Below, in pieces: positions 21,683 through 33,519 of a stretch of DNA of 64,000 nt. The position numbers and the translations under genes were made by a program. The notes beneath the pieces are model-generated. The model did no database searches. It had not been told where the DNA came from and saw only the letters and a program-made list of their open reading frames with translations. Within the stretch, counting starts at the first letter, position 1. Every line of letters starts with the position of its first letter. The stretch spans positions 1,874-65,873 of the forward strand of contig CAJNOI010000352.1 in the NCBI GenBank assembly GCA_905250115.1, given 5' to 3'. This DNA is from Adineta steineri (lineage: Eukaryota > Rotifera > Eurotatoria > Adinetida > Adinetidae).

Positions 21683-22951
21683 TCATCCAGGAAAATCATT
21701 GGTGGATAAATATGTTTGATTTGAGATCTCAAGCGCGCAACAAGCACATGTGTTCAATAGAATACTCAAATTCCCGTCATACTGGCTGGTAATAGCAAGA
21801 TCCAATCGACCGTCGCCGTTAAAATCATTGGTAATAACATAGTCCGGCCAAAAAAGCTCGGTCGAAAATATCATTTGTTGTCCGAAACTTCCATTACCAT
21901 ATCCAACGAATACAAATACAAATGTTGGTATAGAAGAAAGAAGTATAGCGCTGTCAAATCCACAGACGCCAGCGACGTCCATTTTACCATCACCGTTAAA
22001 ATCACCGACAACAATCTGGGTTACTATATTAGTGTGTTCCGTCATAGTTGTTATTTGTGTTCGAAAAGTTCCATCACCCTTCCCGAAAAGTACACCAATA
22101 TTGTAGTTACCTGTGTTTGCAACGACTATGTCTAGATAACCGTCATCGTTGCAGTCATTTACATCTATTGACGATGGAAAACTATAAATTCCTGTGGAGA
22201 ATATCATCGATGCTTTAAAGCTTCCATTGCCGTGCCCAACTAGAAGCGCTACATAGTAGTCAATATCTGAAACTATAGCGATGTCTTGATGATCGTCGTC
22301 GTTAAAATCTGCAATAGCAATTGATAGACGACATCCATCATTTCCAATCAAGATTATCTTTTCGGCTGCAAAAGTTCCGTTCCCATATCCGAGTAATATA
22401 GCGATCGAACATGGGTTATTATTCTTGGTGAGAACGATATCCATGTGACCATCGTTATTTAAATCACTCGTAATACAGCGAAGATATACTACTGTACTAT
22501 AAATTACTGCTGACAATACCACTGGCAATATTTTCATTGCTCCAAAAGTTCTATTACTATTTCCAAATAAAATACCTACAGTATACACGCCCGTATTTGA
22601 AACAATACTGTTAATATTGATAACAACAATATCTAGGTTATCATCGTTGTTAAAATCAGCGACAGCGAGCCATAGCGGTACACCTTTATTTACCACTGGA
22701 TACGACATTCGTCGTCCAAAAGTCCCATTTTCATTTCTGAGGAACACATTCACAGCTGAGCTGTGCCGAACACAGAGAGCAAGATCTGATAAACCATCGC
22801 CATTGAAATCGCCAGCAGCGAACTGATTTACATAGAAACCACTAGTTGCGTATAGATCGGTTGACCCAAACGTCAATTGACAAGTTGATTCTAACAAAAA
22901 GAAAGCAGTTTGGTTGCTTCTAACACCTGACTTGAAAGCATTTGAGTACAA
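21683..22951 (-). CDS. FG-GAP/VCBS repeat protein, 5' end not resolved
   Basis: This is a 422-residue open frame with at least seven calcium-binding loops of the type DFNGDGLSD, DFNNDDNLD, DLNNDGHMD, DFNDDDHQD, DFNGDGKMD and DFNGDGRLD, each followed by GNGTF-like strands (VGHGNGSF, LFGKGDGTF). FG-GAP repeats form a beta-propeller, as in integrin alpha chains, and such proteins are usually extracellular or membrane-bound. The frame has no ATG at its beginning; it continues upstream for about 20 codons to a stop, so a 5' exon with signal peptide or membrane anchor is probably upstream and was not recognised. It ends NDFPG-stop. No disruption was seen. The substrate is unknown. Confidence 0.85.
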   Translation of the reverse strand: MYSNAFKSGVRSNQTAFFLLESTCQLTFGSTDLYATSGFYVNQFAAGDFNGDGLSDLALCVRHSSAVNVFLRNENGTFGRRMSYPVVNKGVPLWLAVADFNNDDNLDIVVININSIVSNTGVYTVGILFGNSNRTFGAMKILPVVLSAVIYSTVVYLRCITSDLNNDGHMDIVLTKNNNPCSIAILLGYGNGTFAAEKIILIGNDGCRLSIAIADFNDDDHQDIAIVSDIDYYVALLVGHGNGSFKASMIFSTGIYSFPSSIDVNDCNDDGYLDIVVANTGNYNIGVLFGKGDGTFRTQITTMTEHTNIVTQIVVGDFNGDGKMDVAGVCGFDSAILLSSIPTFVFVFVGYGNGSFGQQMIFSTELFWPDYVITNDFNGDGRLDLAITSQYDGNLSILLNTCACCALEISNQTYLSTNDFPG

Positions 22952-23349
22952 ACATATACATGGCTTACACGGACTTCCTCATCTGACGAGCGTCTACATA
23001 TGTGAAGCTATTGACTCTTATCTCACTTATTCAATCAACTATTTCGGAGTTGATTCATTTTAGTGCACGTGAAAGATGTAATAGTTTGACTATTGTTATT
23101 GAAATTGGTTGAAAAGTATCAGAACTTCGATTCAATATTTGCAATTCTTTTTACTTAAATTTTCAATTAGTAAATAAGGCACGAAAGGCTGTAGTTAACA
23201 TGGTATATCAAGGATTTGATAGAACAAGCATGACTACCTCGTTTGACGAACGTAATAGATACTCTCTGTTATAAAAAATTATAAATCAAACGGCCAAATC
23301 TTTGATTTTTTGAAGTTACAACCTATTGATGGGACATACCTAGGTAAGA
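22952..23349. other. Intergenic stretch
   Basis: It may hold the missing 5' exon of the FG-GAP gene, but none could be picked with confidence. Confidence 0.4.
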
Positions 23350-24214
23350 GTGAAACCATGGGAAACGTACCACTATATACACTACCATCTCATAATCGGC
23401 TGAAAATTTCAAGGTTTATATAGAGCTGAGTGCGCTGCTCATTTTGATATCAAATTACCATAGGTATGTATGTAGTTTAGGTAAAAATCAGTCAAAATAC
23501 GATTCTGCAAATATAGCATAAAATATTCTAGAACTGGAAAATGTTGATTATTATGAGAACATTTTCTCCATGGTTTCAGAATCAAAAAACAATAATCTAT
23601 ATATATTCTGATAGCCCGTGTTCAGCTCTTATTGAACCATCTATAAATTAAATAGATCTACTGTGGAAAGTGAATTTTTTATTAGCAAGACCATAGACTG
23701 GCCACTACAAAACTTAGTCTCGCAATAGCAAGTCCCTAAGGAGTTTGAGTGAATGGTGATATAGTAGGTTTTGTAGAGCGTCGCTTACTCTATCTTCTGA
23801 TATACAGGGCTTTTCGCCCGGTTTTGATTTTAGTCCGCTAAAGAGCCTAGATATTTATTTACCGACTTTATACGACTAATTTTAGTCGTCATTTGAGAAT
23901 TTTTAGAGAACAACTTGATGAAATGATTTAAAAATTTCGGTTTAAATAGATCTCAGCCAGTCGAGGAGAGTGTGAATGCGGATGTGGGTGCATAATACTT
24001 TTATCCACGGCCATCATCATAATAATCAGCATTTTTCAGCTTTAGCATATTTTATATTTGCACAGTTATATTTTGATTGGTTTTAACCTAAACTACATAC
24101 AAAACCTATGGTAATTTGATACCAAAATGAGCAGCGCACTGAGCTTTATAGACCCTGAAAGTTTTAGCCGATACTGAGATGGTCATATATATAGTGGTAG
24201 GTTTTCCCATGAAT
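23350..24214. repeat. Large inverted repeat, about 200-bp arms
   Basis: The left arm 23350-23563 (aaaccatgggaaacgtacca, then gctgctcattttgatatcaa) is the diverged complement of 24014-24214 (ttgataccaaaatgagcagc, then ggttttcccatg). Identity by eye is about 80 percent, with a spacer of about 450 bp and no coding content. A degenerate telomere-like hairpin (about 23963-24015) abuts the inner edge of the right arm. It could be an old foldback element. Confidence 0.7.
23963..24015. repeat. Degenerate telomere-like hairpin
   Basis: gaggagagtgtgaatgcgga, tgtgggtg, then a decayed C arm atccacggccatc. Assigned by similarity of layout. Confidence 0.45.
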
Positions 24215-24470
24215 TCGATCAGAATAAATTCATCTGAGACCGTCTTGAAAACTTCACTTATTCTACCTTTCATTCATAGAAAAGATTTTGGACGAAAACA
24301 ATGATACAGTTTTAAATCCACAAACCTGTCGACGTAGATGTTGCCGTTGTCGTACTAGTTGCCATGCTTGTGCCAATCTTTGCTGTCACACTCATATGTG
24401 CAAAATTTGTTGTGTTCATTGGAGAAACTAATAGAAAAATGTTCGAAAAAAATTCATTTGGACATATATA

Positions 24471-24524
24471 GGGTGGGTGTTGTTACGAGTGTCGTGAATG
24501 TATCATTCACACCCACACATCCTC
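24471..24524. repeat. Telomere-like hairpin
   Basis: gggtgggtgttgttacgagtg, then attcacacccacacatcctc. It lies about 310 bp downstream of the 3' end of the membrane-protein gene. Confidence 0.7.
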
Positions 24525-24834
24525 TAGAGAATCGAGAGTACTATCTTTTGTATGCCTTGGAATTTTTCACAAATACATCAAAAAAGTTAATATTTCAGAT
24601 TTAGTGTATTCAAATGATGGTCTATCGTTTTCGGTAGTTCAACTAAAAATCGAAAAAGTTACAGTAGCCGGCTCTACATATAGGGAGTAAGTGGGTCCTC
24701 TGATGGACCCTCTCTTAAGTTACTTTTACCATCGAAAACGTTGTTTTAGAAAACGATTCTACCTGTTGATATAGCTTGGTTATTTCTTTGTCGAATAAAA
24801 TAAAAACAAGAAGTAATGATGACCACTGTGAAAA

Positions 24835-27443
24835 TCAAGAACAATATACAGCAAAAGACAATCTTGGGATAGCGAAGTACCGACGAAAGGCAACAAATTC
24901 TAAAAAAGAGCGTTGAAGATAATAATGGGTATTAAAAGGAAAAAGGGCATACTTAGTTGTTGCAGCCGTAGATACTTGTTCGATATGAGTAGTGCCATGT
25001 TGAACGTTTGTGATGATAGATATTTTGTTAATACTCTCAGTGGTTGTCGTATCGACAGGATATACAGGTTGAACAATATTTCTATGCTTCTTCCGATACT
25101 TATTAACTCTCGTCACAATAAGAACCAGCCAAGGACAGATCCATTTGAGAGCAATTGTGAGTCCACCATAGATGCTCACTAAAAACGCTACTGTGTAGAC
25201 TGAGTTGATCTGTTGGGTGTAAGTATATGAACATATTGAAGGTGAACATTGTTCGAAGTACGATAAGTAGTTGGTCGTTGCAGATCGATCTTCGACGAAA
25301 AGGGCATTGACAATATCCCTCACGGTTGTATTAATTGAGAATCGACTATTAGTTTGCACGAGAGAAATAGGAGTCTTTGTGGTATTAATCCTACTATCAT
25401 AGTTTGCTTGTTCTTGTATAAGATTGATGCACAAAGAATCATAAAAACACTCGAGAGTCGAAAGGAGAAATGATTCACTTGGTGTACAGCCTATTTTGAA
25501 GCCTTTAATTGGTATGATTTCAGATGAGTTACTATTTATGAAACTTGCTTGACTTGTACACGTCGCATATAACGCACACGAGCATTCATCATCATAAGTA
25601 ATGGCGTAGTAATACGCGTCATTAATTTCAACATTAGGTGCTACGAGCTCAAAATTGGTTTGATACGTCGATATAATTGAATTTCCATGATTTATAGAGA
25701 GAATTAGGGAAAGAAGCCCAGCAATTGTACTGGGAGTATTGAGGTTATTCTGTTTGATGAGAGAATCTATCTGTTGATGAAGAATTGTTTCTGGTATAAG
25801 TTGAGCACTAACCAATGCAGAAGAAAGAAATTGATTGACAGAATTATTTATTGCTTGAATGGAAAGTTGACATAACTCATTAAGAAATTGCAAATGGGCT
25901 GGAAGGAAACGACGATAGTCCCTTGTATTATAGACAGACAGATCAGGAACGAGACCGGCTATGAGATTCTCACGCCATTCATTCGAAGCAAATGTACTCG
26001 AACAGATCTATGAAAAATTCAAAAGAAAAAGAAAACTTATTTGAGTGATCTATTCAAAAAGTTTGAAAGGAAAATTCAATTATAATCGAATAATTCTTGA
26101 TAGAAATTTGATTATAATATCATGAACTAATTTTAATTTAAGCTATTAGACTATTAGTCAAGAGTACTACTTGTAGTTTTATTCTAACTAAATTAAAACT
26201 GATAAAAAAACGTTTTTCTACAGACTTTGAGTCACTCATTGCTGTAACGTTATTCTATTCGTAAGTCTTATTGTCAATCATCATCAATGGTAATAACTCA
26301 TTTTGATGTCAAATATTTATTTTACTTGCTGTTTGCGTTACTGATTGTCGTAGTTTAATCGATTCTAGTCATTAATTTGAATTAACATATCATATCGTGG
26401 CAAATCTCAAATTCGTACTAATTTTGAAATCTGTGTGTCAAAATTTTTATAAATTGAATAAATTTCTTAGAAGTTCAGTTAATATAATATATTCAACTAT
26501 TCCTTTGGGTCCCTTCATTTTAAAAACGGCTAAGAAATCAAGAACCAGAGATATAGTGAACACTAGTCATAGTTTGAGATTTGTCATGTCTTCTACAAAA
26601 CGTTCGTGCGTAAACAAGTTTAGAGAAAATTTGATAGAAAATAAATATGTCACAGAATGCATTAAAATATTTGATAATTGTTTTTACTCTTTTTCGTTAA
26701 CCTAACATGAAATGATGGGTTAGTCGATTAATCATATAGATTATTGTGATGTCTTATTTCAGAAAATAGCTTTAGACGATTGTTCACAATGTTGATTACA
26801 AACGATTAGAATTAGAAATCGAGTTCATAGTTTCTGATTAAGAAGCCAGTTATAAGTGATTCAGATGAGAACTTGTTATATAAATAACTGATAGAAAGAT
26901 GATTTGTATTTAATTCAATCAAAAACTGATTAAAAATCGGCACGTATCTAATTTTTCCCAACTAGTTGTTGCATAGATACAGCTATGGGATGAATAACAT
27001 ATCCTTTTCTGTTAACAAAAAATAAATATGTATTTTGTAGCTTATCTCATTGATTTATTTTTGTCTTTGATATTAAATAAGTTCAAATAATTTTCTTGCC
27101 TAACCTGATGAAACGTAACATTAGTCTGTACATATCGATCATATGTTGATGAAATTACTGAGCAAGAGCATTCAAGTGTATTGCCGTGATAGCGTGCAAG
27201 ACGATTATAGACATCGAAGGATGGTTTATCAAATGTCTTCGTTAGAATTTCAGGTTGAATAACAGTATAGAAGACGATGATAACAAAACTAATAATGAGC
27301 AAGACAATGTAAAGACGAGTGGTTATTCGACCAAGTTGTGTTGCTGTTATTCGGTTAGTTTTACTTCCGAAAGCCCATAACGGAAATATATTTAGACTGA
27401 TCAATTTGGTAGACACAGATGTACGTAGTCCCGGCAATGCCAT
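24835..27443 (-). CDS. Two-exon membrane protein of an unnamed family
   Basis: Exon 1 (27443-27105) starts MALPGLRTS and carries a transmembrane segment (TTRLYIVLLIISFVIIVFYT) followed by a Cys-containing stretch (NTLECSCSVIS). It ends at FHQ before a GT donor. Exon 2 (26007-24835) begins ICSSTFASNEW in the same phase, runs through a long ectodomain with conserved Cys (DECSCALYATC, CSPSICSYTYTQ), and has a second transmembrane segment (AFLVSIYGGLTIALKWICPW) near the C terminus. The layout is two membrane segments around a large Cys-rich extracellular domain. I recall many similar uncharacterised proteins in bdelloid genomes but no functional assignment. The two-segment topology is also that of DEG/ENaC-type channels, but I see no diagnostic channel motif. 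The start is the first ATG after a possible acceptor; an additional 5' exon cannot be excluded. Confidence 0.7.
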
Positions 27444-27675
27444 TCTCAGCCGATCAGTCAACTTCGGACGAACTATGTACAGAAAAAAAATCAATGTTAT
27501 ACTTTTTTTACGAAAAAGCACCTTCGATTGTTGAGCTACATAAGTTTGAGAGAATGATCAAAAACGTCTTACACTTTTATTACAGTGATGTTGTACTAAT
27601 ACACATTCTCTATTTCGATATCATTTCTATATCTAGTCAGTATTGTCTTTCATTCCTTTCTTGATTGATATGAAA

Positions 27676-27750
27676 AGGGTGGATGTGGGTGTGAGTGTGG
27701 GTATAGGTTAGTGTGGATGCAGATGCGAACACAAGTGAATAGGCATCCTC
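27676..27750. repeat. Telomere-like repeat, C arm decayed
   Basis: gggtggatgtgggtgtgagt and gtgggtatagg form a good G arm. Only gcatcctcag remains of the C arm. It sits between the two membrane-protein paralogues. Confidence 0.55.
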
Positions 27751-28160
27751 AGTTATCAACAAAGTCTGTTTCAAATATGCAGATTTCGAAAAATGTATTC
27801 TATACACACTTTGTAGGAAAAAAGAGTCTATTCTTGGAATCTTTGAATCCGAAAGAGACTTTGTCGAAAAATTCTGAATCTTTCTTGCAAGCTAGTCTAG
27901 GTGGGATCTCCTGTTTAAGCAAAGTTTCACTTCAAATTTCGAAAATATAGATGTAATGGAAAAGTGTGGTATCTTTCAGATGTATACGAAGAACTTCTCA
28001 TAATCGATTGAAAATGTTATTAACCAGAATCTTCTAAACATAGTTTTTATAACCATACAATTATCTTGATTTTCATTTCATCTGTCAATATTCACATCTT
28101 ACGTATCTCTCAGACTTATAGAATATATCAATATATGATTTTGGTAAAGGCATCTTATCA

Positions 28161-29607
28161 TCAATTACCTTGATGTTGTCTTCTAGCCATTCGTACGAGC
28201 AAGAAATAGATGAAGTTGACAAGTGGAGGGGTGATCAGTTTTAGTGCCATTGTGAGTCCACCGATCATAGATATCATTGTAATTATTATTCCAACGAAAT
28301 TATTTTTGAATGCTGACGCAGAATAAGTACAATAGGCTGGTGCACATGCTTTCCAGTAGAGATCGTATGAAAATGCAAAGTTCCACTGTTCGACCATGAG
28401 CTCTTTAACTATTGTTGACACTGCAGTATTTGGTGGAAAACGGCTTAATTTTCCATCATAAACCAAAGGGGGAACATTGAACTTCGATATGCTAATAGAG
28501 AAAACAAGTATACACATGTGAAGTTGGATAAATATTGAAATAGTTTCCTGTCGGATTTATTCAGAAGTTCTTTAGAAATCATGTTTTTCTTTTCAGTTAA
28601 TGTCGACATGCTTTATCGATTAACACATAATTAGAATTTTTGAGACCTCATGAACTGTTTGAAAACAAGCTAATATACAGGCTTTTTGTAGCAAGCTTTA
28701 TCGTATATTGTTGTTGAATTCGTTTGGAATCTTATTTCATAGTTTATATTCTAATTTCAAGTCGATATTGACTTATTGAATATGAAAATATAGCGGCTTT
28801 CATATAATAGCGTTCGACGATCATACAGATCGTTCTTCATTATAATCGCCTATCTGATAATCACTATTTCCTTTTGATTTGTTCAATCATATTTAATCCT
28901 TTTACATGTGATGAAACTCTTTCGATTACAATCATGTAGATATATTATGGTGGTATATTCTGAAATAGTTTTTGAACGATAAGAAAGATAATAGACTCGT
29001 AGATACAATATATCTAGATCTGACTCACGCGAAAAATGTATCTTTGAAGCAAATACTAGAACAGATCTAATATAAGTATAGAACTAATATTCTAAAAATC
29101 TGATAGTAAAATAATGTGCGTAAGGATTTTCTAGAAAGATATTTGAGATGCAACTAAATATATCATAGGAGTCGATAGAACATGTCGATATCTATTAAAA
29201 GCACAAAACATATTCTGAAATAAATTCAACAGGAATTGACCTAATCTCGATCTAACTTCATCTACTTACAATTCTGAATTATAATTCGTGTAGTAGAGTA
29301 CCATTGACAAACAGTCGGAGTCTGAATACAAGCATTCGAGTGTCGAAGACAGAAGAGAATCGATGTTAAAACAACCTAAAACCGAACCTGATACTACATA
29401 GACAGGAACGAAATAGACATTTTGGTACGTCATATGACATTCATATAATTGTGCTTGTTGTCGACAGTTAAGATCAGTAGCACAAGTACAGTAGTTGTCT
29501 ACTGGTTGATATTCGCTAATCGCATACATATAAGATGGAGTGATATTTGCTAAACCAGGTAAAAGAAAGTCACCCTGAAAACAAAAGGAAAACTTGTGTG
29601 TCGTCAT
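28161..29607 (-). CDS. Second paralogue of the membrane protein, 5' part missing
   Basis: Exon A (about 29577-29268) follows a TTTTCAG acceptor and encodes GDFLLPGLANITPS and Cys motifs (DNYCTCATDLNC). It ends GAATT before GTAAGT. Exon B (28491-28161) continues in phase as SEFISKFNVPP, then the paralogous ectodomain end (KACAPAYCTYS), the transmembrane segment IITMISMIGGLTMALKLI, and a stop after RRQHQGN. The equivalent first transmembrane exon and the first part of exon 2 of the neighbour were not found upstream; a MITE-like palindrome and the contig gap lie there. It may be truncated, or the missing exons may be diverged. The intron of about 775 bp is long for this window. Confidence 0.6.
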
Positions 29608-29681
29608 TAGCCAATCTTAAAATATCATTTCCCCATTCAAAAATGAAAAGTCTCTCGCAAAATCTCCTGCACTATTACCCG

Positions 29682-29878
29682 TCTTTTAAAAGAAGATTAT
29701 CAAGTAAAATGTTTGTAAGTTTCTAATGAAGATAGCTAGAGACATGCAGTCTTCATCATTCGAAAAACAGAATTGGTAATGTTTTCTGGTCACTTCTTTC
29801 GAACGATGGAGACCAAAGATGTCTAGCTATCTTCGTTAAAACTTATAAGCATTTTACCTGATGCTCTTCTTTTAAAAC
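29682..29878. mobile_element. Palindromic MITE-like element
   Basis: The left arm (gtcttttaaaagaagatta, agtaaaatgtttgtaagttt, gaagatagctagagacat) is mirrored by atgtctagctatcttcg, aaacttataagcattttacc and cttcttttaaaac. The centre is also partly palindromic (catcattcgaaa / tttcgaacgatgg). About 197 bp, non-coding. Confidence 0.75.
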
Positions 29879-30183
29879 TCCGACAAAAAAATATATCTCA
29901 TATACGAACTTTCGAAAAAGTGTACTTTCAGTCAACAAAATTAATATGCAAAACACGAACTGATACTAATTTTTTACCTATATGTGTCTCTGTATTCATC
30001 TCTATCGCATTCGAGTGTATCTTTATCTCATATATAATTTAAAGTTCTAGTTTTTGACAATGAAATCTTCTGGGTGAGAAAGCATACCTATCAATTTCTA
30101 TTTATGTCAAATATCAATGGTGAAGAAAGATCGCAAACAATCAAAATTTGAGATAAACAAAATTCGTATGTGATCTTCTTCTA
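29879..30183. other. Intergenic sequence before the gap
   Basis: Nothing recognised. Confidence 0.4.
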
Positions 30184-30283
30184 NNNNNNNNNNNNNNNNN
30201 NNNNNNNNNNNNNNNNNNNNNNNNNNNNNNNNNNNNNNNNNNNNNNNNNNNNNNNNNNNNNNNNNNNNNNNNNNNNNNNNNNN
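30184..30283. other. Assembly gap of 100 N
   Basis: Exactly 100 N, a conventional size for an unknown gap. The right contig begins inside a duplicated DUF1479 exon, so the join may reflect repeat-induced fragmentation and the order of the two contigs is not certain. Confidence 0.99.
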
Positions 30284-30495
30284 GAATCAAGTAAACGATA
30301 CCAACTATCTTTAACTTGTTGTTCGTAACCTTGAATAATTTGTTTTTTTAATTGAACAAATCGAGATTCAAGAGGTTTATTCATATCAACACCTGCTAGA
30401 GAAGCAAATACATGTGAGGCATCACCTTCTGGTTTAATTGAATTTTGCATCATTGAAGTCATTTTCGTTGTCATACAACGAATTGTTGTTCGCAT
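30284..30495 (-). CDS. DUF1479 gene, N-terminal exon of a second copy (cut by the gap)
   Basis: It encodes MRTTIRCMTTKMTSMMQNS, then GDASHVFASLAGVDMNKPLE and RFVQLKKQIIQGYEQQVKDS, ending in the gap at RLLDS. It is nearly identical to 14130-14260 in the shared part, but here the true N terminus is kept. The second in-frame Met (MTTKMTS) is another possible start. The rest of the gene would lie in or beyond the gap. The function is as for the first copy: DUF1479, 2OG-Fe(II)-oxygenase-like, substrate unknown. Whether the full gene is intact cannot be seen. Confidence 0.75.
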
Positions 30496-31736
30496 CTTAT
30501 CTAAAAATATGATAAATGTATTGAAGAAAGGCAGACGAGCGACTTTTAATAAAAGACATAAGAAAATAAACTGTTAACTTATACGCCATATTTTTATCTA
30601 ATAATATACTTTTATTATCGATAATAAATTCACATCGTTCTATTGGTGGCCAGTCAAACAATGTACACTCTAGATATACCTTTTTTTTTCTTTTCTTCTT
30701 TCTTTCATTCACTTTGTTGATATCGACGTTATTATTCTTTTCTTTGTTATTTATCGCACAGATGGAAAGAAAATACATCACACTATATTTTCTTTGTATG
30801 AAATATACATCGTTGTTGTAAAAAATGATTCATCAAAGTTATTGTCCTTCATCCCATTAATTTTTTATTTATTCAGATGTATATTATCATGCTAATATAT
30901 ATTTTATATTATTTGTTCAATCGGTTTCTGAAAAATGATTTATTTGTCTTTTTAATCTGAAATTTACGACGAACTAAAGTATAAGAAAAGAAAATTTCTA
31001 TTTAAAAGCAATAAACTAAATCGATAGATCTAAGTAATAGTAAAAAAGATTTTCAAATACTTAGAAAATCATTCAGTTTATCTGAAGAAGTTGAGAAAAA
31101 TGATTTCCCACTTTCTAACGTCTCGGGTTCATTACTGATGATTTTAAAAGAATAATATCGAAAAACTCTTAACAGTTTTCTGCTGAAATAATTTCTTAAA
31201 CTGTAAATGTACATATGAAGAAAATGTTGCATTCTATCTCTTTAAAAGACACGAAATAACATAATAGATCCTTAGTTGAGAATTGTAGTTTTCTTTTTAA
31301 AGTTTACACATATATTGATAGTAACTAAATGGTGCCTACGAGACTAATTTTTATGTTACTGTTCCAACATTTCTGTACTATAGATAATAAATTATCGAGA
31401 ATGATCAGTTTTGAAGACATTATTTTTTCATACTATATTCATGTTCATCTCAGCTATAAACGCTAAGGTGTCAAATAATATGTCTAGAGTAAATCTCATA
31501 TTATACTTTTCAAATTTTCTGTAATTATTTTTAATATTATTCTCAAGTAATACTTTAAAAATCAAAAAACAAATATTCGTTATTTCTATTCTTGATATAC
31601 ACAAATTCTTTTATTACATAAATTTTATCCCAGACCATGACGACCTCTGACTCACATCCTCTAATAGAATTTAATGTTTTTTGATTTTTCATACTAGATC
31701 AGGATTAATCGAGTACTAATTTTATTTATAAGTGAA
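30496..31736. repeat. Segmental duplication, copy 2, plus non-shared 5' flank
   Basis: 30966-31713 matches 14571-15530. 30496-30965 has no counterpart at the first locus, where a hairpin and about 250 other bases replace it. No gene recognised. Confidence 0.8.
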
Positions 31737-32672
31737 CTAATTTGGTCTCATAAACGCTTGATGCAATCGCCAAAGCTCAATATATTTTGTAGCTGGTCTT
31801 ATATAATGAAAACTGACTGCTCTTCCAAAGCCATTCGGATGATCTTTATATCCAGCTTCTGTAGAATAAAATTCAGGTGGTTGAGAGTTAAACTCTTTTC
31901 TATCGATAATTTCAACGTGTGTTCTATTCTTAATACATTGTGGAATAAATTGATCACTTTGAGAAAGTTCAAATGATGGTCGACATTGTCTAATAAACGA
32001 TGGAAATTGATTGAAAAGAGCTTTAGAAATAATATATCCTCCTCCACCACAAAAGCCTACTCCACAAGTAGATTGACCGATCATAAGAGAACGTCGAGAA
32101 TCATATTCCGAAACTAATAATTCTAAATTTGGTGGAGACACAAAAGTATCATCATCCATAACCATAATCCATTGTAATTCATTTTTGTATTTACTTTGAT
32201 TTATTTTCTCGCTAATCATTGCAAGTCCTTGTGCTAATTTTTGCATACTTCCAGCACGACTGATAGGTCTTGGTGTATCAGACGTAATCACATCATATAT
32301 TGGTAGACGACTATCAGATGATGTTTCGCCAACGAAAAATAAACGAGATGGATGTAGTGTAATTCCAATAGTACACATAATTATATCACAACGGGAACGT
32401 AAGAATGAATTACCTGTCATGATCATGTAAATAATACTACCTCTTGGATTATTATGAGGAAAATATTTCTCTTGTTTCCAAAGTTGATAATCCAATTCTG
32501 TCCACAGAGAAGAAAGATTAGCTGTGTAATGACGAGGAGAAATAGATGAAAATGGAGATTGTGTGCTATTAAAGTGGTTTTTGACAATTGTTTTCGATAC
32601 AAACCATAGGAAAAAACAGAGTATCAGAAAAATAAATCAGATAAGGCGATTACGAGATGGAAGAATATCCAT
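31737..32672 (-). CDS. Fringe-like glycosyltransferase (in-frame TGA near the N terminus)
   Basis: From ATG at 32672 the frame reads MDILPSRNRLI, then TGA (32639-32637), then a hydrophobic segment (FIFLILCFFLWFV), stem, and an uninterrupted catalytic region of about 250 residues. That region has the metal-binding acidic triad in WIMVMDDDTFVSP, GVGFCGGGGYIISKALFNQF, and a C-terminal FHYIRPATKYIELW. Together these fit the Fringe/beta-1,3-glycosyltransferase (GT31-type) fold of type II Golgi proteins that add sugars to glycoproteins. Without reading the TGA, the next ATG lies after the anchor. Either this is a recent pseudogene or polymorphism, or an unseen 5' exon or another start is used. The donor and acceptor sugars are unknown. 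The 5' flank of the DUF1479 copy ends about 25 bp from its 3' end. Confidence 0.7.
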
Positions 32673-33519
32673 TCTATGAAGATAATCTACAGAAATATAA
32701 GAATTTATTCATTAGTTATTATTATTAGAAAGAAGTCAATATACATATTATGTCTTTTTGTTTCGTTCCACATACTTGTATTCAAATTTCAAGTTATATC
32801 CACCCATATAGCATCATCTGGTGTTTATCAATCTACTGAATTAAAACCTTTATTTTCTAAGTAAAAACTTTATACTCTCTCTTTCATAGTACAGTTGTAT
32901 AAAGTTATATTAACGATATGTGGAGACAATATATCTTATTGATTTTTGTTCTTGTTCGTACCGACATATACGTATATGATAGTCCTATCTTCTATTTTTT
33001 AAATGCTCTTAATACATCGAACTCACCACAATTAAATAATTGAGCCAAAGAGATTGATGAAATTTATGGTGTTATTGTCTATTTCTTTTATGTGTATGAT
33101 TAAAGAGAAAATAATTATATAACAAAATTATTGTCACAACACAAGCGAAAGAACATTATGAAATGTACAAAATTTTAAGTCGTAATAGTTCCTTATATTT
33201 TTTTATTATTTCAATCGTTTGAAGAACGGAAAAAAACCATGTGATGATGTATTATTTTGAGATGCACATAAACAGTCTCTAATTCATACCATGGAAATTT
33301 TGAAAAACTATTTAAATAATTATTTGATTTTAAGCCGAATCTTCTGAATAGAAAGATTCAATACAATTTAAGTACTCACACCCACATAATCTATAATCAA
33401 TCACATGCGTTGTATTTAGATATAACATGGTTTTTTTACGTAACAGAAAATAAATAAAGAGAATGAGAAAAAGAAAAAATAAAAGTAACAAATCGTCAGC
33501 ATGGGTTGATGATATTAAT
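32673..33519. other. Intergenic stretch
   Basis: AT-rich, with no exon recognised. It contains the 3' flank of eIF4G on the right. Confidence 0.5.

Noticed and set aside
26397..26705. 102-residue plus-strand frame
   Set aside because: Lies in the intron of the membrane-protein gene on the opposite strand; composition is random.
16817..32640. Reassignment of TGA (in-frame TGA in symplekin, CCT6 and the glycosyltransferase)
   Set aside because: TGA also ends intact genes here (FG-GAP, DUF1479), and the two decayed genes carry other lesions, so a variant code is not supported.
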